The translations under genes were made by a program, and so were the position numbers. From Desulfuromonadaceae bacterium (lineage in GTDB: Bacteria > Desulfobacterota > Desulfuromonadia > Desulfuromonadales > Geopsychrobacteraceae), in the NCBI GenBank assembly GCA_030639985.1, contig DAOWKG010000306.1, positions 1 to 12,777 of the forward strand: a stretch of 12,777 bases of DNA. Reading direction: 5' to 3'. Under the pieces are notes generated by a model, which did no database searches, was not told the origin of the DNA, and worked only from the letters and a program-made list of their open reading frames with translations. Below, one piece after another: positions 6,135-12,777 of the stretch (position 1 is the stretch's first letter; every line of letters starts with the position of its first letter).

Positions 6135-9100
6135 TTAATCAAAAACTACCAGCAGATCACCCTGCTCGATTTGATCACCTTCACCGAAAATCAGCTCTTT
6201 TATCACTCCAGCTTTTTTCGCCTTAACATTGGTTTCCATCTTCATCGCTTCGGTGACCAATAGGACATCACCTGCAGTAACTTCATCACCGACACTTACC
6301 ATCAGCTTGAAAATTTTACCCGGCATCGGCGCCCCGATTTCTTTAATATCATCAGGATCGGCTTTAACATGGCTCGACTCATCAGCTTCGACCGAAAGGT
6401 CTAATATGGTCGTGCTACGTGGTTCACCATTCAACTCAAAATAGATATTCCGAGTACCATCCTCACGTACCCTGCCGATGGCATTCAATTTCACAATCAG
6501 GGTTTTACCCGCCTCAATATCAATTGTCACCTCATCACCAACATCAAGGCCGTAAAAGAACACTGGGGTTGGCAGTACTGAGACATCACTGTATTCCTGC
6601 CGGAAACGATCATATTCCTCATATACACCAGGATAAAGAACCGCTGAAAGGACATCACGTTCAGATACCTTATGTCCCAGTTTCTTTTCTAATTCATCGC
6701 GCTTCAAGACAAAATCGACTGGTTCGAGTAACTCCCCAGGTCGATGGGTTAATGGTTGTTCCCCTTTTAAAATTATTTTCTGCAATTTCTCTGGAAAACC
6801 GCCATAAGGCTGACCAATCATCCCCTTGAAAAAGTCGACCACTCCTTGCGGGAAGGCAAGTTCATGACCCCGTGCAAACACATCATCGGGCTCAAGATTG
6901 TTCTGCACCATAAACATCGCCATATCACCAACAATTTTTGATGATGGGGTAACCTTGACCAGATCACCAAACATGACGTTAACCTTGCGGTACATATCTT
7001 TACATTCTTCCCAGCGATGCCCTAAACCCAAACCTTCTACCTGCGGTTTATAGTTGGAATATTGACCACCGGGAATTTCGTGCTCATAAACCTGAGCGGT
7101 CCCGCTACGCAGTTCCGATTCGAACGGTGCGTAGTAGGTACGACAGGTTTCCCAATAATTCGCCAGTTGCTGCATCCCGCTCATATCTAATTGAGGATCC
7201 CAAATAGTTCCCTCAAGCGTTGCCAACAGAGCATTCAGGTTTGGCTGTGCCGTTAAACCAGAAATGGACGAGAGCGAGACATCAACAATATCGCAACCAG
7301 CCTGGGTAGCCATTAACAACATCGAACCACCATTACTGGAAGTGTCGTGGGTATGAAGATGAATTGGCAGACCAACCTCATTTTTCAAGGCTTTAACCAG
7401 CTTTTCTGCGGCAAAAGGCTTAATCAAGCCGGCCATATCCTTAATTGCAATGATATGAGCCCCCATATTTTCCAGCTCTTTTGCCATATTCACATAATAT
7501 TCGAGTGGATACTTATCCCGTTTGGGATCGAGAATATCGCCGGTATAACAGATGGATGCTTCACAGATAGCGCCACTTTTACGTACCGCCTCCATAGCCA
7601 CCTGCATCCCTTTTGTCCAGTTGAGCGAATCGAAAACCCGGAACAGATCGATCCCGCTCTCGGCCGATTTAGCAACAAATTCTTGCACTACATTGTCAGG
7701 GTAGTTGGTGTAGCCAACAGCATTGGAACCACGTAGTAACATCTGGAAGAGGATATTCGGGATCTTGGCACGCAACCGGTCAAGGCGCTCCCACGGATCT
7801 TCACGCAAAAAGCGCATCGACACATCATAGGTTGCCCCACCCCACATCTCCAGCGAAAAGAGGCCGCCACCCAGGTGGGCGGTAGCTTCAGCAATCCGAT
7901 CAAGATCGAAAGTACGGATTCTGGTCGCCATCAATGATTGGTGGGCATCACGCATGGTGGTATCGGTTAGTAACAAGCGGTTACTTTTTCGGGCCCATTC
8001 AGCCAATCCCTCGGGACCTTTTTCCCGCAAAATATCGCGAGTCCCACGCGGGTGCTGCTGACCATATGGAATCTCGGGCAAATCAGGCTCCCGCAAGTCG
8101 GCATATTTCAGAGCTTTTTCTGGTGTAATGCCGGGATAACCGTTGACGGCAGTATGACCGATAAAGTTGAGAATCTTGTTAGCCCGGTCTTTTTTGATCT
8201 TCAGATCAAAAACTTCGGGATGTTTTTCGAGAAATGAAGTATCACAGTTACCTTTCAAAAAAACCGGATGGGTCATCACTTTTTCGAGGAAACCGATATT
8301 GGTATTAACCCCACGGATACGGAATTCTTGCAATGAACGATGCATTGTCCGCGCAGCATCATCAAAGGTGAGGCCCCAGGTGGAAACTTTAACCAACAGG
8401 GAATCGTAATGGGGGGTGATATGGGCACCGGCATAACCGGCAGCAGCATCGAGACGAACCCCAAAACCGGCGGCGGTACGATACGCTTTTATGGTACCAA
8501 AATCGGGGGCAAAATTATTGGTTGGGTCTTCGGTAGTAATCCGGGACTGAATTGCATAGCCCCGCAACTCGATATCGTCCTGACTTTTAATCCCGATTTC
8601 GGGGTCAGAAAGTTTATAACCTTCGGCAATTCGAATCTGTGCCTGCACCAGATTACGCATGGTGACCAACTCGGTCACGGTATGCTCAACCTGAATTCGT
8701 GGATTTACCTCGATAAAATAAAATTTTTCATCTTTATCAAATAAAAACTCAACCGTACCAGCATTGACATAATCTACCGATTTGGCAATTTTCAAGGCGT
8801 AATCACAAAGTTCCTGACGCTTTTCTTCGGTCAGATCCAATGATGGCGCAATCTCGATAACCTTCTGATGCCGACGCTGAATGGAACAATCACGCTCATA
8901 AAAATGGACTAAATTGCCATACTTATCGCCGAGGATTTGTACTTCAATGTGTTTTGGATTGAGAATATATTTTTCCAGAAAGACGGTAGCGTCGCCAAAA
9001 GCAGCTTGCGCTTCGGAGGCGGCACTCTTTACCCCTTCAAGTAACTCCTTGCGGTTATTAACTACCCGCATTCCACGACCACCACCACCGGAACTGGCCT

Positions 9101-9587
9101 TGACGATAATTGGATAACCGGCAGATTTAGCAAAAATCAACGCCTCTTCATCAGTTACAACCGGTTTTTCGGTTCCTGGCACAATTGGTACCCCAGCCTC
9201 GATCGCCACTTGCCGACCAGAAACTTTATCGCCCAACTTGCGTTTAATTTCTGGAGTCGGTCCAATAAAAGCGATTCCGGCACGCTCACAAGCAGCAGAA
9301 AAATCGGCATTTTCTGAAAGGAACCCATAACCGGGATGGATAGCATCTACCTCTTTTTTGCGGGCCAGATCGATAATTTCATCAATGCTTAAGTAGGCAT
9401 CAATTGGTCCCTTACCCTGCCCGATCAAATACGCTTCGTCTGCCTTGTAGCGGTGCAACGACAAGCGATCCTCATCCGAGTAAATCGCCACCGTAGCGAT
9501 ACCAAGTTCGGTACAAGCACGGAAGATACGAATGGCAATTTCTCCACGGTTTGCAGCCATAATTTTCTTGAATTTTTTTACAGCCAT
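6135..9587 (-). CDS. pyc: pyruvate carboxylase, single-chain
   Basis: This biotin enzyme carboxylates pyruvate to oxaloacetate using ATP and bicarbonate, feeding the TCA cycle and gluconeogenesis in the cytoplasm. At 1150 residues it has the full single-chain architecture. Biotin carboxylase covers about 1-455, with 'HPGYGFLSEN' (84-93), the ATP-grasp loop KASSGGGGRGMR (163-174) and 'EVNPRIQVEHT' (293-303). The carboxyltransferase barrel covers about 535-810, with 'TTMRDAHQS', metal ligands D547, H745 and H747, and the probable carbamylated K716 in 'IKDMAG'. The conserved C-terminal carboxylase domain and a biotinyl domain with EAMKM and biotinyl K1116 complete the chain. These catalytic positions sit two or three residues from those of the Rhizobium etli enzyme. 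The ATG at 9587 has a GAAGGA ribosome site at 9595-9600. It is transcribed alone, with no partner subunit genes nearby. Confidence 0.97.
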   Translation of the reverse strand: MAVKKFKKIMAANRGEIAIRIFRACTELGIATVAIYSDEDRLSLHRYKADEAYLIGQGKGPIDAYLSIDEIIDLARKKEVDAIHPGYGFLSENADFSAACERAGIAFIGPTPEIKRKLGDKVSGRQVAIEAGVPIVPGTEKPVVTDEEALIFAKSAGYPIIVKASSGGGGRGMRVVNNRKELLEGVKSAASEAQAAFGDATVFLEKYILNPKHIEVQILGDKYGNLVHFYERDCSIQRRHQKVIEIAPSLDLTEEKRQELCDYALKIAKSVDYVNAGTVEFLFDKDEKFYFIEVNPRIQVEHTVTELVTMRNLVQAQIRIAEGYKLSDPEIGIKSQDDIELRGYAIQSRITTEDPTNNFAPDFGTIKAYRTAAGFGVRLDAAAGYAGAHITPHYDSLLVKVSTWGLTFDDAARTMHRSLQEFRIRGVNTNIGFLEKVMTHPVFLKGNCDTSFLEKHPEVFDLKIKKDRANKILNFIGHTAVNGYPGITPEKALKYADLREPDLPEIPYGQQHPRGTRDILREKGPEGLAEWARKSNRLLLTDTTMRDAHQSLMATRIRTFDLDRIAEATAHLGGGLFSLEMWGGATYDVSMRFLREDPWERLDRLRAKIPNILFQMLLRGSNAVGYTNYPDNVVQEFVAKSAESGIDLFRVFDSLNWTKGMQVAMEAVRKSGAICEASICYTGDILDPKRDKYPLEYYVNMAKELENMGAHIIAIKDMAGLIKPFAAEKLVKALKNEVGLPIHLHTHDTSSNGGSMLLMATQAGCDIVDVSLSSISGLTAQPNLNALLATLEGTIWDPQLDMSGMQQLANYWETCRTYYAPFESELRSGTAQVYEHEIPGGQYSNYKPQVEGLGLGHRWEECKDMYRKVNVMFGDLVKVTPSSKIVGDMAMFMVQNNLEPDDVFARGHELAFPQGVVDFFKGMIGQPYGGFPEKLQKIILKGEQPLTHRPGELLEPVDFVLKRDELEKKLGHKVSERDVLSAVLYPGVYEEYDRFRQEYSDVSVLPTPVFFYGLDVGDEVTIDIEAGKTLIVKLNAIGRVREDGTRNIYFELNGEPRSTTILDLSVEADESSHVKADPDDIKEIGAPMPGKIFKLMVSVGDEVTAGDVLLVTEAMKMETNVKAKKAGVIKELIFGEGDQIEQGDLLVVFD

Positions 9588-9882
9588 CGACTTATCCTTC
9601 TCTGTGAAAGGGTGATTATCAAATATGTGATTTTTTGAGATTGCTAAAAAAATTTACTTAAAGTGAATTTATTGTTTAATGTTAGGTAGTTATGACGTTT
9701 TTCCACTTCATAGAAACAATATTGCAGGCCTCGTGTCAAGCTATAATAGTGTTCTATTTATATGTTCCAGAAGATATCGGTGAAAAAATAGTTAAACGAG
9801 AATGGATAATCTTAAAAAATCAGCAAGATACAGAAAGATTAGAATTTATCAAACCGGGAAGAAAAACTGGGAATTTTGTAAA
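9588..9882. other. AT-rich intergenic region upstream of pyruvate carboxylase
   Basis: These 295 bases lie between the pyruvate carboxylase start and the end of the SprA-like gene, both on the minus strand. A plus-strand open frame of 66 codons (9692-9892) crosses most of it and runs into the neighbouring gene. It has only a weak AGG upstream and no recognised similarity, so I do not call it a gene. TATAAT occurs at 9742-9747 on the plus strand without a matching -35 box. No clear promoter for pyruvate carboxylase is visible. The one clear structure is the near-palindrome at 9650-9670. Confidence 0.45.
9650..9670. promoter_or_regulatory. 21-bp near-palindrome in the pyruvate carboxylase leader
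   Basis: AAATTTACTT (9650-9659) and AAGTGAATTT (9661-9670) pair around a single central A with nine Watson-Crick pairs and one T-G. It lies 63-83 bases before the pyruvate carboxylase start, a usual place for an operator. AT-rich sequence makes chance pairing easier, and no regulator consensus is recognised. Confidence 0.35.
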
Positions 9883-10575
9883 TCAGGTATAAATATCCAA
9901 ATGGGCAATACTGGAACTAGTTGAGGTATTGGTATTAGCAAGAGCAATCTCAGCAGACATATCATTTTGCATGGATTGAGTGGCAGTAGAAATTCCGCTA
10001 TCAGTTTCCGGCGAAATTTTCTTTAAATCTGCATTTAAATTTTGTGAAATTTCACTTTGAGCCGCTGCCGCCATCGCCTGTGCCCTTTGTGCCACCTTCA
10101 TATCCTGACCACTTGGCTGAGCAGGTGCTAATGCGGCAGCACGAACCTGACGAGCCTTTTGCAGTGTCGCCTCTGGATCACCCTTGATTGGCGCTACATC
10201 GATACTTACCGAACCAGCAACCGCATAGGTTTTACCATCTGCACCACGTGCAAAAGTATACGACGGCGAACCGGCATAAGAACCACCAGCAGCGGCATGG
10301 GCTGCTTCGTGCGCCCTTACCTCACGGTCACGCAGTTGCAATGCTCTTATTTCCTGAGCTTCACGACTCAATTCAACTGCATCTCTGGGGCTACCATCAA
10401 GCTTAGTTTTATCTTGCCCCGGAAGAGTTTGAACCTGCTCAGTACGCTTCTGCCGTAAAGACTCCGCCTCAGTCTGACCATTGATTCTGGCAGAACCATT
10501 ATTACGCTCGGCAACGGAGCCTAAAGATCCGCTATCATTAGCAATACTCATATAATTACTTAGCGCACTCAGCAT
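9883..10575 (-). CDS. SprA-family putative metalloprotease
   Basis: This is a 230-residue protein whose central region matches the SprA-related putative metallopeptidase family. It has 'REVRAHEAAHAAAGG' with a zinc-type HEAAH motif (H89, E90, H93), then 'ADGKTYAVAGSVSIDVAPIKGDPEATLQKARQVRAAALAPAQPS', which gives the typical GDPEAT and RAAALAPA blocks. The N-terminus (about 1-75) and the C-terminal tail (about 165-230, rich in S, T, N and Q) look disordered. 'DAVELSREAQE' just before the catalytic region is also typical. There is no signal peptide. The ATG at 10575 has AGGA six bases upstream. Substrate and biological role are unknown; proteolytic activity is inferred only from HExxH. It stands alone, divergent from gap. 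Confidence 0.8.
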   Translation of the reverse strand: MLSALSNYMSIANDSGSLGSVAERNNGSARINGQTEAESLRQKRTEQVQTLPGQDKTKLDGSPRDAVELSREAQEIRALQLRDREVRAHEAAHAAAGGSYAGSPSYTFARGADGKTYAVAGSVSIDVAPIKGDPEATLQKARQVRAAALAPAQPSGQDMKVAQRAQAMAAAAQSEISQNLNADLKKISPETDSGISTATQSMQNDMSAEIALANTNTSTSSSIAHLDIYT

Positions 10576-10686
10576 ATGTTGTCCTATGAAATTATTCTTT
10601 TAAATTTAGCACCAACGAAACATTAATGTCAATCAATTATGATTCTCATGTTTTTCTTGAAAGTAATTTGCAAACCAGTTTTTTTT

Positions 10687-10712
10687 ATGTACTCTTATGA
10701 AGATAAGTACAT
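10687..10712 (+). promoter_or_regulatory. stem-loop upstream of gap
   Basis: ATGTACT (10687-10693) pairs with AGTACAT (10706-10712). After a 2-base bulge the stem continues with TAT and ATA, closed by the loop GAAG. The total is ten pairs, about 66 bases before the GAPDH start. It could be an operator for a glycolytic repressor or, if transcribed, a leader hairpin. The flanking T runs at 10679-10686 and 10733-10741 make promoter reading difficult. Confidence 0.4.
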
Positions 10713-10763
10713 TGTTACGACCCAAAATATTGTTTTTTTTTAATTACTATTTATACTTTTCTA

Positions 10764-10780
10764 GAGGAGGCAACAAAATG
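10764..10780 (+). promoter_or_regulatory. strong ribosome site GAGGAGG deciding the gap start
   Basis: GAGGAGG at 10764-10770 is a near-perfect Shine-Dalgarno sequence seven bases before ATG 10778. It excludes the longer reading from ATG 10697, whose extra 27 residues are encoded by the T-rich leader and do not resemble any GAPDH. Confidence 0.9.
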
Positions 10781-11779
10781 TCAGTTAACGTTGCAATTAA
10801 TGGTTTTGGACGAATAGGCAGAGCAATTATGCGCATTGCCAGCCAATCCAATGAACTCAATATTATTGCTATTAACGATCTTTCCGATGCCAAGACACTG
10901 GCACATCTTTTTAAATATGATTCGGTTCACGGTACCTTTACCGGTGATGTTGAAACCGATGGTGACAACCTGATTATTAATGGCAGATCGATCCAGATAC
11001 TGGCCCAACGGGACCCAAAAGAGCTTCCATGGCTTAAACTTGGTGTCCAGATTGTGATTGAATCGACCGGTCTTTTCGTTGCCCGTGATCTGGCAGCGCA
11101 ACACCTTGAGGCCGGTGCTGAACGGGTCATTGTCTGTGCTCCGGGAAAAAATAACGATATCACCATCTGCATGGGGATCAATGAAAAAGATTATGATCCG
11201 GCAATACATAAAGTTATCTCCAACGCCTCGTGTACTACCAATTGTCTTGCTCCCGTTGCCAAGGTATTGCTGGATAACTTTGGCATTGTCAGAGGAATGA
11301 TGACTACTGTTCATTCCTATACCAATGATCAAAAGATCCTCGACCTGCCACACAAAGACCTGCGCCGAGGACGAGCGGCCGCACTTTCGATGATCCCGAC
11401 AACTACTGGAGCTACCAAAGCAACAGCTCTGGTTCTGCCGCAACTCAAAGACAAGCTTCAAGGGATGGCAATCAGGGTTCCAACTGCAAATGTTTCCCTG
11501 ATCGACCTGGTAGTTGAAACCGAAACAGCCACTTCTATCGAAGCAGTTAATGCCGCTATGGCGTCAGCAGCAAAAAATGAGTTAAAAGGAATCCTCGATT
11601 ATTGTGACACCCCACTGGTATCGTGCGACTTTAATGGTTCACCGGCATCGTCAACTTTGGACGCCCTAAGTACCACTGTTCTTGATGGCACTATGGTTAA
11701 AATCTTGACTTGGTACGACAATGAATGGGGCTATTCCAACCGAATTTTTGATCTGGTACGTTATATTGCTAAACGATAA
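10778..11779 (+). CDS. gap: glyceraldehyde-3-phosphate dehydrogenase, type I
   Basis: This enzyme catalyses the reversible oxidation and phosphorylation of glyceraldehyde 3-phosphate to 1,3-bisphosphoglycerate in glycolysis and gluconeogenesis. It has 333 residues, the normal length. The NAD-binding motif INGFGRIGR occupies 7-15. D34 follows strand 2, and the S-loop has D189-L190-P191-H192; together these point to NAD rather than NADP preference. The active site is 'SNASCTTNCLAP' with catalytic C152, and H179 in 'TTVHSYTNDQ' is the general base. The phosphate-binding region has 'RRGRAAALSMIPTTTGA', and 'WYDNEWGYSNR' closes the C-terminus. pgk follows after 41 bases, so the two are presumably cotranscribed. 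Confidence 0.97.
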   Translation: MSVNVAINGFGRIGRAIMRIASQSNELNIIAINDLSDAKTLAHLFKYDSVHGTFTGDVETDGDNLIINGRSIQILAQRDPKELPWLKLGVQIVIESTGLFVARDLAAQHLEAGAERVIVCAPGKNNDITICMGINEKDYDPAIHKVISNASCTTNCLAPVAKVLLDNFGIVRGMMTTVHSYTNDQKILDLPHKDLRRGRAAALSMIPTTTGATKATALVLPQLKDKLQGMAIRVPTANVSLIDLVVETETATSIEAVNAAMASAAKNELKGILDYCDTPLVSCDFNGSPASSTLDALSTTVLDGTMVKILTWYDNEWGYSNRIFDLVRYIAKR

Positions 11780-11820
11780 GTAAACAGTCAAAGCTTCTAC
11801 CCATTGATGGAGAAAATTAA

Positions 11821-12777
11821 ATGCTCGACAAAAAGAACCTGCACGATATTGATGTTAAAAATAAACGGGTATTCTGCCGTTGCGATTTCAATGTTCCCCT
11901 TGATGATAATGGCAACATCACCGATGACACCCGTATTCAAGCAGCACTGCCTACCATACGCTATCTACTGAAACAGGGGGCAAAGCTCATCCTGGCTTCC
12001 CACCTTGGACGGCCCAAAGGAAAGCCAGCAGCAGCCTTCAGCCTAAAACCAGTTGCGGTTCACCTTGGTAATTTGCTTAAGCAGGAAGTCTTAATGGCAC
12101 CTGATTGCATTGGTGAGAGCGTCCAACAAATGACAGAATCACTCCCAGCCGGAAAACTGCTGCTCCTCGAAAATGTCCGCTTCCATAGTGGTGAAACTGA
12201 GAATGACCCGGCATTTGCTGCTCAACTGGCAACTTTGGGGGAAATTTACGTCAACGATGCCTTCGGCACTGCTCACCGTGCCCACGCCTCTACCGAAGGA
12301 ATTGCGCGACTATTACAACCAGCAGTAGCTGGCTATCTAATGGAAAAAGAATTGCGTTACCTCGGGGAAGCGCTGGCAGAACCAGAGCGCCCATTTGTTG
12401 CTATTCTTGGCGGTGCTAAAGTCAGCGACAAAATCACTGTAATTGAAAACCTCCTCACCAAAGTTGACACCATCCTTATCGGTGGCGGCATGGCCTACAC
12501 CTTCCTCAAAGCTCAAGGCTATGAGGTTGGCCAATCTCTGGTCGAAGAAGATCGCCTCGCCATGGCAGGGGATTTACTCGAAAAAGCAAAAAATAGCGGG
12601 GTCAATTTCCTTCTCCCGACCGATCACATCGTCGCAGCTGAATTCTCCGCTGACAGCTCCACCCTTGAAACCAATAATGACGACTTTCCCGCAAACGGTA
12701 TGGGACTCGATATCGGTACCGAAACGATCAAAACCTATGTTCAGCAGATAAATTCTGCCAGAACAGTCGTCTGGAAC
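11821..12777 (+). CDS. pgk: phosphoglycerate kinase, N-terminal part
   Basis: This enzyme transfers phosphate from 1,3-bisphosphoglycerate to ADP, making ATP and 3-phosphoglycerate. The window contains 319 residues with no stop; complete enzymes have about 390-400, so the C-terminal nucleotide-binding end, including the GGGDT motif, is missing. The visible substrate-binding residues are '[12 protein letters not shown]' with D22 and N24, R38 in '[12 protein letters not shown]', 'SHLGRPKG' with H61 and R64, '[10 protein letters not shown]', '[10 protein letters not shown]' and '[10 protein letters not shown]'. [10 protein letters not shown] has two cysteines where many homologues read RVDFNVP. 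GGAG at 11809-11812 is eight bases from the ATG. It is coupled in order with gap; tpiA would be the usual next gene but is not seen here. Confidence 0.96.
   Translation, partial: MLDKKNLHDIDVKNKRVFCRCDFNVPLDDNGNITDDTRIQAALPTIRYLLKQGAKLILASHLGRPKGKPAAAFSLKPVAVHLGNLLKQEVLMAPDCIGESVQQMTESLPAGKLLLLENVRFHSGETENDPAFAAQLATLGEIYVNDAFGTAHRAHASTEGIARLLQPAVAGYLMEKELRYLGEALAEPERPFVAILGGAKVSDKITVIENLLTKVDTILIGGGMAYTFLKAQGYEVGQSLVEEDRLAMAGDLLEKAKNSGVNFLLPTDHIVAAEFSADSSTLETNNDDFPANGMGLDIGTETIKTYVQQINSARTVVWN

Noticed and set aside
9692..9892. Plus-strand 66-codon frame upstream of pyruvate carboxylase
   Set aside because: No convincing ribosome site or promoter, no recognised similarity, and it overlaps the end of the SprA-like gene. 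It cannot be excluded as a small gene.
10629..10647. Fur-box-like sequence between the SprA-like gene and gap
   Set aside because: By eye only about 10 of 19 positions agree with the consensus, mostly in one half, which is expected by chance in AT-rich DNA.
10730..10757. TTGTTT-N16-TATACT as the gap promoter
   Set aside because: The -10 is good, but transcription would begin at about 10764, at or inside the ribosome site, which makes the leader too short to be likely.
10697..10777. Longer GAPDH start at ATG 10697
   Set aside because: The extra 27 residues come from a T-rich leader, are absent from GAPDH proteins, and a GAGGAGG site points to ATG 10778.

Overview
This window looks like an ordinary chromosomal stretch from a Gram-negative bacterium of moderate GC content. 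It is most likely a deltaproteobacterium of the Desulfuromonadales type (Geobacter/Pelobacter/Desulfuromonas relatives). That placement is inferred from the gene set and is not proven: an 1150-residue single-chain pyruvate carboxylase, a DUF3108 exported protein, a SprA-type putative metalloprotease, and gap followed by pgk.

Layout, left to right. (1) 1-1050, minus strand: the first 350 residues of a family 5 (peptide/nickel type) ABC substrate-binding protein, cut by the window edge. (2) 1333-2894, minus strand: a translationally coupled pair, a PHP-domain phosphoesterase of the RNase AM/YciV type and an exported SGNH/GDSL hydrolase, joined by an ATGA overlap. (3) 3047-5848, plus strand: an operon of two oligopeptide-type ABC ATPases (DppD-like, then DppF-like with a TTG start) and an exported DUF3108 protein. 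(4) 5849-6134: a gene-free, highly structured stretch between converging genes. It holds several stem-loops and resembles a dispersed extragenic repeat. (5) 6135-9587, minus strand: complete pyruvate carboxylase. (6) 9588-9882: an AT-rich leader with a 21-bp near-palindrome. (7) 9883-10575, minus strand: the SprA-family putative metalloprotease. (8) 10778-12777, plus strand: glyceraldehyde-3-phosphate dehydrogenase and the first 319 residues of phosphoglycerate kinase, evidently a glycolysis/gluconeogenesis operon that continues past the edge.

Functionally, the substrate-binding protein and the two ATPases are probably parts of the same class of peptide importer, although they are separated and on opposite strands. 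The permeases are not in the window and may lie to the left of position 1. Pyruvate carboxylase supplies oxaloacetate, and GAPDH with PGK carries the lower glycolytic or gluconeogenic steps, so the right half concerns central carbon metabolism. I found no tRNA, rRNA, CRISPR array, intact insertion sequence, prophage gene or recognisable defence system. The most interesting signals are non-coding: the structured block at 5849-6134 and several short palindromes in gene leaders. I see no convincing evidence of a previously undescribed multi-gene system.
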